DNA of 16,563 nt. It comes from Verrucomicrobia bacterium UBA1211 (GTDB taxonomy: Bacteria > Verrucomicrobiota > Kiritimatiellia > RFP12 > UBA1067). How positions within the stretch are numbered: position 1 is the stretch's first letter; each line of letters starts with the position of its first letter. Positions 7,448-14,500 of this stretch are shown here, in pieces. Below the pieces are notes generated by a model. The model did not search any database. It worked only from the letters and a program-made list of their open reading frames with translations, and had not been told where the DNA came from. The stretch covers positions 5,296 through 21,858 of the forward strand of contig DBXN01000060.1 in assembly GCA_002309585.1 (NCBI GenBank), written 5' to 3'. The translations under genes were made by a program, and so were the position numbers.

Positions 7448-8082
7448 GCCGGCCTCCCCTCATACGTCTGGAAGACCAGCAACGGGCCGCCGTCGAACAC
7501 CAGCTTGAACCCATATCCCGTCGCCTCATTCAGCGTCGCCCGCCACCAGCGGGTGAACCGCACCTGATCCACCGGATACTTCAACCCCTCCGAATAGACC
7601 GTCACCTCCGGATCGAACGAGAAGACCGACACCTGCTGACCGGGAAACGAGGCGAACTGGGTCGAACGCAGAACAGGTGTGAAGATGCCGTAGTCGGTCA
7701 ACGCGGAAACCACCCCGTCTTGCGCGAAATCGACCAGCAACGAGAGGTTGCCGAGAGTGTGGTCCTCCCGTTTCCCCGTGATGCCGAGAAAAAGGACATC
7801 GGCCCATCGCCGCTCCAGACAGACCCGGAACGCCTTCGCCAGATCGTTCGTCTCCTGCTCATCAACCCGGATCACACGATCGGCGAAACGCTCCCGGAGC
7901 GCATCCGGCAGGCTGTCCAGATCCCCGACCACCAGCGTGGGCTCCAATCCCGTCTCGGCCAGCAGCGTCGCCGCCGCCCCGTCGCAGCAGACAATCCGCC
8001 GCGCGCGGCGCAACGCCTCCAGGGGAAGCGCCGTTGCGGGGAAGGCCCCGTTCGCCAAGATGACGGTATGGGGGAAACGCAT
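7444..8082 (-). CDS. thiN: Thiamine pyrophosphokinase
   Basis: This 212-residue cytoplasmic enzyme would transfer pyrophosphate from ATP to thiamine, making thiamine diphosphate from salvaged vitamin. The N-terminal catalytic domain shows CCDGAA (32-37), VVGDLDS (51-57), DEQETNDLAKA (74-84) and GITGKREDHTLGN (100-112), the acidic, metal- and nucleotide-binding motifs of the family. The C-terminal thiamine-binding beta domain is present (about 140-208). Length is normal. AGGAG lies 7 bases before the ATG and overlaps the stop of the upstream gene. The stop overlaps the GTG of the Memo-AMMECR1 gene by 4 bp. No TPP riboswitch is seen nearby, as expected for an internal operon gene. No other thiamine genes are in the window. 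Confidence 0.9.
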   Translation of the reverse strand: MRFPHTVILANGAFPATALPLEALRRARRIVCCDGAAATLLAETGLEPTLVVGDLDSLPDALRERFADRVIRVDEQETNDLAKAFRVCLERRWADVLFLGITGKREDHTLGNLSLLVDFAQDGVVSALTDYGIFTPVLRSTQFASFPGQQVSVFSFDPEVTVYSEGLKYPVDQVRFTRWWRATLNEATGYGFKLVFDGGPLLVFQTYEGRPA

Positions 8083-8092
8083 GGACCCGCTC

Positions 8093-9475
8093 CTACTTTT
8101 CCTTTTCCTCCGACGCGGCGGTTTTGAAGAGATAGACCAACGGCAGAACGTCCGAAACCGCCCGGACCCCCGGCATCACCTCGCGAAGCGGCAGATCGCC
8201 GGGTGCGAAGACGAAGAGCAGGTTCACCTTGTTGTCGGGCCCGCCCGTCCGCTTTACAAGCGGCAGAAACGCGTCCCACGTGTCGAACGGATAATCTTTC
8301 GGGGTCAACGCGGGATCCAGCGACTCGCCCGACCAGTCCTCCTCGATGAAGACCAGTTTCTTCCGGATCGCGCCATTCGCGTCCCGCGTGAGATGCAGCT
8401 CGAAGGGCTGGGGGATACGGTCCTTCCGTTCCCGCCACTTCTCCTGCGGCAGGAAGGCCATCGGATAGACCCCCCGGTCCGGCTTTCCGTCCAACTTCAG
8501 TCCCTTCCCGTCCAGCATGGCGAAAAGTTCCGCCACACGCGCTGCATCCGCCAGCGTAAGCGCCTCGTCGATATCCAGCGTCACGAACGGTTCACGGCCC
8601 TCCTCCGAGCGCGCCTTCAGCCACTTCACGCCGTCGGTCAACGGCAGATCCTCGGAGACACGTCCGTCCGCCGAGGTGATCGCGAGGCGGAACGCATCCG
8701 CCTTCTTTGAAAGGGTCAGCGTGAGCGGCAACATCCGCGGTTTGCCGTCGGGCGGCAGCAACGGACGCAGGACCACCTCCAGCAACGTCCCATACGGAAT
8801 CTGTTCCGCCACCGTCAGCCGGCCGTACACCTCGCTCTGCCCGACCCGCGAGGGGACATCGAAAACCGTCGCACCCTCGTTGTAAAGAGAGCAGACGGAT
8901 GCCGGCATATTGGTGTCGGTCAGGCAGGCGTCGCCGATCCAGCGCCCGCCGGTGAAGACAATCCCGTCCGCGCCGATCATCGGCGTCTCGGTGTTGCTGT
9001 CCTTGATAAACGCGGAGAAGGGCTGTTCCTTCCGGGCCGGATCATCCAGCCGGATCATCGCGAGCGAGAGATGTTCGCCGTAGGGCCAGAACCGGAACGG
9101 GCGGCTTCCGATCCCGCCGCCGCGCGCGAGCCCCAACCGTTCCACCGCCCGGACGATGTCCGACGGCGACGCGACCGTCACCGCCAACGCCTCATAGGCG
9201 CGGTCGCTCATCGGCCCGACCAGCAGGAATTCCGTCGTGATGCCCGCGCGGTGCCCAACCGCCTCGGCCAAGAGCCGGACCTCCCGTTTCTTCACATCCA
9301 CCGTCACGCCCGGGTAGGTGTAGATCCCGTCCGCACCCTTCGGTTGCGCCTCGGTCCAGCGTTTCACCGCGTTGGTCTGCACAACCTGCCAGACGGCGGG
9401 ACCGGTGAACTGCTGCGCTTCCACCCAGCCCGCGACCGCCAGCATACCCGCCGCCAAAACCGCCTTTGTTCTCAT
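8093..9475 (-). CDS. Exported YdjY-like protein, function unknown
   Basis: This 460-residue protein has a signal peptide of about 20 residues (positive MRTK start, hydrophobic core, cleavage after VEA). Residues about 50-140 resemble the YdjY domain: VDVKKREVRLLAEA, then TEFLLVGPMSDRAYEALAVT and an alpha stretch leading to LGLARGGG. The remaining part has repeated beta-like segments and no catalytic motif I recognise. YdjY-domain proteins are common as secreted proteins of PVC bacteria and have no firm function. The start at 9475 is chosen over an in-frame TTG at 9490 because AGGAGG (9482-9487) lies 6 bases before it and the signal peptide then starts correctly. It follows parC by 11 bp. The family call is by memory of the domain pattern and is moderate. 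Confidence 0.75.
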   Translation of the reverse strand: MRTKAVLAAGMLAVAGWVEAQQFTGPAVWQVVQTNAVKRWTEAQPKGADGIYTYPGVTVDVKKREVRLLAEAVGHRAGITTEFLLVGPMSDRAYEALAVTVASPSDIVRAVERLGLARGGGIGSRPFRFWPYGEHLSLAMIRLDDPARKEQPFSAFIKDSNTETPMIGADGIVFTGGRWIGDACLTDTNMPASVCSLYNEGATVFDVPSRVGQSEVYGRLTVAEQIPYGTLLEVVLRPLLPPDGKPRMLPLTLTLSKKADAFRLAITSADGRVSEDLPLTDGVKWLKARSEEGREPFVTLDIDEALTLADAARVAELFAMLDGKGLKLDGKPDRGVYPMAFLPQEKWRERKDRIPQPFELHLTRDANGAIRKKLVFIEEDWSGESLDPALTPKDYPFDTWDAFLPLVKRTGGPDNKVNLLFVFAPGDLPLREVMPGVRAVSDVLPLVYLFKTAASEEKEK

Positions 9476-9486
9476 CGCATCCCTCC

Positions 9487-11592
9487 TCAACTCAACAACC
9501 CTTTCGGTGAAGCCTCGGAATCATCCCACCACGCGGGCTTCTTCACCGCCAGACGGGCGATCTCCTTCGAGGTCATCTGAATGCCCTTCGCGCCGACCCC
9601 CTTCTCCAGCACATCGCCGGGCGTGAAGATCTGCTGATGGATCCGCTGGCCCTTTGCCGGCTTGTATTTGACGAAGAGCGTTTCGGGCGTTCCCTCGGCG
9701 AACAGGAGCATCTTGCTCTTCTCCGGCGCCAGCGCATACTCCTTGTTTTGGATGCACCCGCCGAATTTGAACCGCTTGATGTAGGTGAAGCCGTAGTGGG
9801 GTTCGGTGTAGACGGCGGTGAACAGCAACTCGCGGCTGAAGATGCGGCACTCCAGCATGTGCTTATCGACAAAGAACTTGCCGGGAGGCGGGATCATCTT
9901 GTAGCGGCCATCGCCCCACACCACCAGCAACTTGTCGAGCGAGGAACATTTGAACAGTTCATCCCCGCCACGCACCTCATAGCCGATATACCCGCCCTCT
10001 TTGTCGTAGCGGATGGTCAGCTCCGAAGCCGTCAGGTCGCGGACCTCGATCTGGGTGAAGCCGCTGACGATCTGCGTCAGCCGCGGATACTCGTCCTTGT
10101 ACTTCTTGATCAGCCCCTTCAGATAACGGATCGCGTAGGATTTCAACCCCTTCAGGTTCGCGGCGACCTCCGCCTCTTCCTTCAGGATCGCCTCGATCTC
10201 CTCGCGGCTCTTGTTGATGTCATACCGGGAAATCCGCCGGATCTTGATCTGGAGCAACTGCTCGACATCATCCAGCGTGATCTCCCGGCGCAACCGGCTC
10301 TTGAACGGCTTGAAGCCGTCGATCACCGCCTGCTGGACCGCCTCGTAGGTGGTCTTCTCCTCGATCCGCTTGTAGATGCGCTCCTCGATGAAGATCTGTT
10401 CCAGCGTCTTGGCGTGGAAGGCGTCATCCAGCTCTTTCTGCCGAATCTCCAACTCCCGCTGCAGCAGGGACAGCAGCTGTTCCGTGTTCGCCTTGAGGAT
10501 CTCCGAGACGCTCATCACCCGGGGACGGTTCTGGTAGAGGACAACCGGATTGCTGGAGACCGAGGTTTCGCAGGAGGTGAAGGCGTACAGCGCCTGGATC
10601 GCCTTCTCCTGCGTGGCACCGGTCGTCAGCGTCAGCTCGATCGCGACGGTCTTGGCGGTCAGGTCGGTGATCTGCCGGACGGGCACCTTCTTCCGCTTGA
10701 TCACATCCTCGATGTTGTCGATCAGGGAATCGGTCGTCTGCCCGTAGGGAATCTCCTTGATCATCACCTTGTTCTTGTCCACCGGCTCGATGACCGCCCG
10801 CATCTTGATCTTCCCGACGCCGTCATTGTATTCCGAGACATCCATCAGCGCCCCGGTCTGGAAATCGGGATAAATCTGGAACGGCTTCTTCTGGAGGATC
10901 GCGATCTCCGCCTCCAGCAACTCGATGAAGTTGTGCGGCAGGATATCGGTCGCCAATCCCACCGCGATGCCCTTGACGCCCAGCATCAGCAGCAACGGCA
11001 GTTTGGACGGCAAGAGGACAGGCTCCTTGTTCCGCCCGTCGTAACTGGGCATGTAGGTGGTGGTCTTCTTGTTGAAGATCTCGTGGCGGGCCAGCTCGGT
11101 CAACCGGCATTCGATGTACCGGGGCGCCGCGGCGGGCGCGCCGGTGAAGATGTTGCCGTAGTTTCCCTGTCCCTGGATGAGGTAACGGCGGTTCACCAGA
11201 TTGACCAGTGCCTCGCCGATTGAGGCGTCACCGTGCGGATGGTACTGCATCGTGTGGCCGACGATGTTGGCCACCTTGATGAAACTGCCGTCGTCCTTCT
11301 CCCACAGGGAGTGGAGGATACGCCGCTGGACCGGCTTCAACCCATCCTCCACCGTCGGGATGGCGCGGTTGCAGATGCTGTAAGAGGCGAACTGGAGGAA
11401 GTTGGCGTCGATCAAATCGCGCAAAGGGCCCACGCCGCCGTGGCCGTCCGGGTCGGTCTCCTTTTTCGGAAAGAGCGGCGTAGACGGTTCGGACCCGCCG
11501 GTTGCCGAGACGGGCGGCAACGCGCCGAAGAGATCGTCCTGGATCGGGGGGGCGAGATCGGGTGATTCGGGGGCCGGCTTTTTCTTACTCAT
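9487..11592 (-). CDS. parC: DNA topoisomerase IV subunit A (ParC), GyrA/ParC family
   Basis: This 701-residue breakage-reunion subunit of a type IIA topoisomerase works with ParE to unlink chromosomes. The catalytic tyrosine is Y159 in AAAPRYIECRL. The helix-4 region reads HPHGDASIGE (118-127), so the positions equal to E. coli GyrA S83 and D87 are A123 and E127. A coiled region (about 390-480) fits the tower/exit-gate domain, and a degenerate beta-propeller of about 180 residues ends the protein. I see no GyrA box (QRRGGKG-like), which favours topoisomerase IV over gyrase. The first 53 residues are a proline- and acid-rich tail absent from standard ParC, with IQDDLF at 17-22. GGAGG lies 9 bases upstream. 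The start overlaps parE by 8 bp. The style matches the Bacteroidetes/PVC version. Confidence 0.92.
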   Translation of the reverse strand: MSKKKPAPESPDLAPPIQDDLFGALPPVSATGGSEPSTPLFPKKETDPDGHGGVGPLRDLIDANFLQFASYSICNRAIPTVEDGLKPVQRRILHSLWEKDDGSFIKVANIVGHTMQYHPHGDASIGEALVNLVNRRYLIQGQGNYGNIFTGAPAAAPRYIECRLTELARHEIFNKKTTTYMPSYDGRNKEPVLLPSKLPLLLMLGVKGIAVGLATDILPHNFIELLEAEIAILQKKPFQIYPDFQTGALMDVSEYNDGVGKIKMRAVIEPVDKNKVMIKEIPYGQTTDSLIDNIEDVIKRKKVPVRQITDLTAKTVAIELTLTTGATQEKAIQALYAFTSCETSVSSNPVVLYQNRPRVMSVSEILKANTEQLLSLLQRELEIRQKELDDAFHAKTLEQIFIEERIYKRIEEKTTYEAVQQAVIDGFKPFKSRLRREITLDDVEQLLQIKIRRISRYDINKSREEIEAILKEEAEVAANLKGLKSYAIRYLKGLIKKYKDEYPRLTQIVSGFTQIEVRDLTASELTIRYDKEGGYIGYEVRGGDELFKCSSLDKLLVVWGDGRYKMIPPPGKFFVDKHMLECRIFSRELLFTAVYTEPHYGFTYIKRFKFGGCIQNKEYALAPEKSKMLLFAEGTPETLFVKYKPAKGQRIHQQIFTPGDVLEKGVGAKGIQMTSKEIARLAVKKPAWWDDSEASPKGLLS

Positions 11593-13414
11593 GGGTCGAT
11601 TCCTCCGTGATCACCAGATTGTCCATGATGTACCCGCGCCGCTGCGGCGTGTTGTTCCCCATGTAGAACTCCAGCGTCCGATCCATGCTCTTGTCCTGCG
11701 CGGCGCTCACCGGCGTCAGGCGGATGCTTGGCCCGATGAACTCGGCGAATTCCTTGGCGTTGATCTCCCCCAGACCTTTGAACCGGGTGATCTCGACCCC
11801 CTTGCCGATCTTGGAGATCGCCTTCTCGCGCTCCTGGTCGGTATAGCAGTAGATGGTCTCCTTCTTGTTCCGTACCCGGAAGAGCGGCGTCTCCAGAATG
11901 TAGACGTGGCCCTGGCGGACGATCGGCTCGAAAAAGCGCATGAAGAGCGTGATGAGCAGATTGCGGATATGCAGCCCGTCAACATCGGCATCGGTTGCGA
12001 AGATCACCTTCTGATACCGCAGGCGGTCGGTCGACTCCTCGATGTCCAGACTCTTCATCAGGTTGTAGATCTCCTGATTCTTATAGAGCGCGTCCCGCTT
12101 CAGGTTACAGACGTTCAGCGGTTTTCCCTTCAGGAAGAAGACCGCCTGGTTCTGCGCGTTGCGGGCGGTCGTGATGGTGCCGCCGGCGGACTGTCCCTCG
12201 GTGATGAAGATCATCGTGTCCTCGCCCTCGCCCTTCTTGGGATTGAGGTGGCACTTGCAGTCCCGCAGCTGCGGCACCCGGATCGTCACCGCGCTGGACC
12301 GCTCGCGCGCCAGCTTCTTGACCGAGTTCAGCTCCGCGCGCAATTTGCTGGTCTCGTCAATCTTCTTCAGCAGCTTCTCCGCCTCGGCGGGCTCGCGGTG
12401 GAGCAACTCCAACACCGCCTTCTTGATCTCCGCCACCAGATCGGCCCGGATCTCGACGTTGCCCAGTTTGTTTTTGGTCTGGGACTCGAAAATCGGGTCC
12501 TTCATCCGGATCGCCACCGCTCCGATGATTCCCTCGCGGACATCGTCGCCGTCGTACTTCTTCTTGCCGTACTCGTTGACCGCCTTCAGCACGCCCTCCT
12601 TGAACGCCGAGAGGTGGGTGCCGCCGTCATTCGTGAACTGCCCGTTCACAAACGAGTAGTAGACCTCGCTGAACCGGTTGGTGTGGGTGAAGACCAGCTC
12701 CAGCGTCTTGGTCCGGTAGTGGAAGGGCTGGTAGAGCCGTTCGAACCGCGCCTCGTCGTTGATCAGATCCAGCAACCCGTTCTCGGAGACGATCTTCGTC
12801 CCGTTCAGGTTCAGCGACAACCCCGCGTTGAGATAGGCGTACATCCGCAGGCGCCGCTCGACATGCTCCTCGCGGAACTGGAAGTTCTTGAAGATCGTCG
12901 GATCGGGCGTGAACTTCACGAACGTCCCGTTCCGTTCGGGCGTCTCGCAGGTCCCGCGTTTCTGGTTCTGCAATTCCCCGCACTTGAAGGTCGCCCGGGA
13001 GAACTCCCCGTTCCGGTAGGCGCACACCTCGAAATCGGTCGAAAGCGCGTTCACCGCTTTCGTCCCGACGCCGTTCATCCCGACCGAGAACTGGAAGGCG
13101 TCGCTGTTGAACTTACCGCCGGTGTTGATTTGCGAGACACACTCCACCACCTTGCCCAGCGGAATGCCCCGGCCGTAGTCGCGAATCGAAACCTCACCCG
13201 TGTTGTAGTTCAGGGTGATGTCGATCCGCTTGCCGTAGCCCATGATGAACTCGTCAACCGCGTTGTCCAACACCTCCTTCAACAGGATGTAGATGCCGTC
13301 CTCATACTGCGCCCCGTCCGCCGTCCGGCCGATGTACATACCCGTCCGTTTCCGGATATGCTCAATCGCTGAAAGGTGTTGGATCGCGTCATCGTCGTAT
13401 TTCGCAACTGCCAT
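11585..13414 (-). CDS. parE: DNA topoisomerase IV subunit B (ParE), GyrB/ParE family
   Basis: This 609-residue ATPase subunit pairs with ParC. GHKL ATPase motifs are KEVLDNAVDEF (46-56, with catalytic E47 and N51), RDYGRGIP (78-85) and GMNGVGTKAVNALS (112-125, in place of the usual GLHGVG). The TOPRIM metal residues are E406 in EGQSAGG and D475/D477/D479 in DADVDG. The usual EGDSAGG has Q at its third position here, while K429 (E. coli GyrB K447) is kept. The C-terminal RFKGLGEI (544-551) fits the family. The frame is open to 13480, but the ATG at 13414 is chosen because the ATPase domain starts there and the upstream extension runs through a terminator hairpin. No good ribosome binding site precedes it; AGAGGGG is 12 bases away. 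Confidence 0.92.
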   Translation of the reverse strand: MAVAKYDDDAIQHLSAIEHIRKRTGMYIGRTADGAQYEDGIYILLKEVLDNAVDEFIMGYGKRIDITLNYNTGEVSIRDYGRGIPLGKVVECVSQINTGGKFNSDAFQFSVGMNGVGTKAVNALSTDFEVCAYRNGEFSRATFKCGELQNQKRGTCETPERNGTFVKFTPDPTIFKNFQFREEHVERRLRMYAYLNAGLSLNLNGTKIVSENGLLDLINDEARFERLYQPFHYRTKTLELVFTHTNRFSEVYYSFVNGQFTNDGGTHLSAFKEGVLKAVNEYGKKKYDGDDVREGIIGAVAIRMKDPIFESQTKNKLGNVEIRADLVAEIKKAVLELLHREPAEAEKLLKKIDETSKLRAELNSVKKLARERSSAVTIRVPQLRDCKCHLNPKKGEGEDTMIFITEGQSAGGTITTARNAQNQAVFFLKGKPLNVCNLKRDALYKNQEIYNLMKSLDIEESTDRLRYQKVIFATDADVDGLHIRNLLITLFMRFFEPIVRQGHVYILETPLFRVRNKKETIYCYTDQEREKAISKIGKGVEITRFKGLGEINAKEFAEFIGPSIRLTPVSAAQDKSMDRTLEFYMGNNTPQRRGYIMDNLVITEESTHE

Positions 13415-13434
13415 AAAAAGCGTGAACCCCTCTG

Positions 13435-13467
13435 AAAAAAAGAAACCCGAGCACCGTAACGCCCGGG
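13435..13467 (-). terminator. Rho-independent terminator after the cyclophilin gene
   Basis: On the minus strand CCCGGGC (13461-13467) pairs with GCTCGGG (13446-13452), with one G-U pair and an 8-base loop. TTTCTTTTTTT follows directly (13435-13445). It lies 47 bases past the cyclophilin stop and only 20 bases before the parE start, so it may also gate transcription into parE. An alternative stem (13461-13466 with 13473-13478) competes with it. Confidence 0.7.
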
Positions 13468-13470
13468 TCA

Positions 13471-13494
13471 ATCCGGGCATCCCGGCATCCGGGA
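13471..13494. repeat. 8-bp tandem repeat, three copies (ATCCGGGC-like)
   Basis: ATCCGGGC, ATCCCGGC and ATCCGGGA follow each other between the cyclophilin stop and the terminator. The units are partly self-complementary, so several alternative stems are possible with the neighbouring GCCCGG. Unit length and copy number equal the arrays at 1500-1523 and 1572-1595. Confidence 0.65.
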
Positions 13495-13514
13495 CACCCG
13501 CAGAAAAAAACGCA

Positions 13515-14111
13515 TTACTTCCGCCGGATGCTCTTGATCACGACCGGCTCGGTCGGCACGTTCTGGTGGCGGCCATTGTTCCCCGTCGCCACTTTCGCGA
13601 TCGCGTCCACGACATCCATCCCCTCGGTCACGGCGCCGAACACGCAATAGCCGTATCCCTGATCGGTCTTGCTCCGGAAATCCAGAAAACCGTTGTCCAC
13701 AAGATTGATGAAGAACTGGCAGGTCGCGCTGTCCACCACCATCGTCCGCGCCATGGCTAAGGTCCCGCGCTTGTTCTGAAGCCCATTGTCCGCCTCGTTC
13801 TTGATCGGCGTCTTCGTCTGCTTCTGCACCATCTCCTTCGTGAACCCGCCACCCTGGATCATGAACTTGTCAATGACCCGGTGGAAAATCGTCTCGTCGT
13901 AGAACTTCTCATCCACGTAAGCCAGGAAATTCTTCACCGTCACCGGCGCCTTATCCTCGTAAAGCTCCGCCGTAATGGTTCCCTTGTTCGTCTCGATGAT
14001 CACCTGCATCGTCTTTTTCACCTCCTTCGGCGCTTCGGCTTTCGCCGCCGGCGCCTCTTCCGCCTGTACGATTCCCGCCATCAACAGCAATGTTGCCAGT
14101 AAACCTTTCAT
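13515..14111 (-). CDS. Periplasmic peptidyl-prolyl cis-trans isomerase, cyclophilin type
   Basis: This 198-residue exported cyclophilin speeds proline isomerisation during folding of secreted proteins. A signal peptide of about 17 residues (MKGLLATLLLMAGIVQA) is followed by an Ala/Lys/Glu-rich linker (18-34). The catalytic fold starts at about residue 35. The key motif FHRVIDKFMIQGGG (76-89) carries the catalytic arginine R78, with F83 and Q86. MAR at 120-122 and CQFFINL (131-137) complete the active site, and VFGAVTEGMDVVDAI (157-171) is the usual C-terminal strand and helix. The start at 14111 is supported by GGGAGGAG 9 bases upstream and by the signal peptide. The frame remains open upstream, but that extension has no family homology. 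It has its own promoter and terminator, so it is monocistronic or weakly linked to parE. Confidence 0.93.
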   Translation of the reverse strand: MKGLLATLLLMAGIVQAEEAPAAKAEAPKEVKKTMQVIIETNKGTITAELYEDKAPVTVKNFLAYVDEKFYDETIFHRVIDKFMIQGGGFTKEMVQKQTKTPIKNEADNGLQNKRGTLAMARTMVVDSATCQFFINLVDNGFLDFRSKTDQGYGYCVFGAVTEGMDVVDAIAKVATGNNGRHQNVPTEPVVIKSIRRK

Positions 14112-14141
14112 TCGAAAACTCTCCTCCCAAAAAGAAATAGT

Positions 14142-14160
14142 ATTATAATAGGCGATTATA
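14142..14160 (-). promoter_or_regulatory. Candidate cyclophilin promoter, two TATAAT boxes
   Basis: Read on the minus strand, TATAAT occurs at 14155-14160 and again at 14142-14147, 31 to 49 bases before the cyclophilin start. This AT-rich patch stands out from the GC-rich surroundings. No good -35 hexamer is found at 16-18 bases from either box, so which one is used is unclear. Confidence 0.45.
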
Positions 14161-14237
14161 GACCGAAAATCCAGCGAAAACGAAGGGTAACGCATTCCGC
14201 GCCGCAACACCGTTTCAGAGGCGGCCGCAATTCCCGC

Positions 14238-14266
14238 TTGGGTGGAAACCGCCGTTCTGCTATGCT
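14238..14266 (+). promoter_or_regulatory. Weak candidate promoter for the rightward exported protein
   Basis: TTGGGT (14238-14243), a 17-bp spacer and TATGCT (14261-14266) make a partial sigma-70 match. If used, the leader would be about 230 bases and would carry the whole inverted-repeat element at 14344-14468. Confidence 0.25.
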
Positions 14267-14343
14267 TTCCCCTGAAACCGTGAAAGCCCCCGCCCGCGCC
14301 TGGCACAGGAATGTGAAAAATGGAGAACGGGGGAAGGTTTGTA

Positions 14344-14468
14344 GGGAAACAACGTGGGAAAACAACTTTCCGTCCTTCCGCGCACATGTGTGCGCGGCAA
14401 TGCCAACGGTGGGCGGTTGCCCACCGGCAGAAGAAAGGCTGTTTTTTCACGTTGTATCCGTTGTTTCC
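14344..14468. repeat. Nested inverted-repeat element with two GC hairpins (copy B)
   Basis: The outer arm is GGAAACAAC (14345-14353) with GTTGTTTCC (14460-14468). An alternative longer arm is CAACGTGGGAAAAC (14350-14363) with GTTTTTTCACGTTG (14441-14454), pairing fully if two G-U pairs are allowed. Inside are two 8-bp stems with 4-base loops: CCGCGCAC (14378-14385) with GTGCGCGG (14390-14397), and CGGTGGGC (14407-14414) with GCCCACCG (14419-14426). The arms use the same GAAAACAAC/GTTGTTTTC words as the element at 121-216. It ends 17 bp before the ribosome binding site of the rightward gene. Confidence 0.6.
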
Positions 14469-14500
14469 ATTTGAACGTATGAGGTAAGGAGTCTGCAGGG

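Larger units (their letters stand above)
14112..14500. other. 389-bp divergent intergenic region
   Basis: This gap separates the cyclophilin (leftward) and the exported hydrolase-like gene (rightward). It holds the cyclophilin ribosome binding site and AT-rich -10 motifs (14142-14160), a possible rightward promoter (14238-14266), and a structured repeat element (14344-14468). The ribosome binding site TAAGGAG at 14485-14491 of the rightward gene ends it. I see no convincing small gene; short frames here have no start context or protein-like composition. Confidence 0.6.

Noticed and set aside
11402..13372. Long plus-strand open frame (656 codons) opposite parE
   Set aside because: It is a mirror frame of parE caused by codon bias, has no recognisable domain, and overlaps a certain gene over its full length. 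The same applies to the long frames opposite pilB, pilT, parC and the Memo fusion.
13415..13480. Upstream start for parE at 13480
   Set aside because: It would add 22 residues encoded by the terminator stem and T-run, with no family homology. The conserved ATPase domain starts right after the ATG at 13414.
14301..14320. Sigma-54-like TGGCAC in the rightward leader
   Set aside because: TGGCAC is present, but the -12 element at the right spacing reads TGTGA rather than TTGCA, so the required GC pair is missing.
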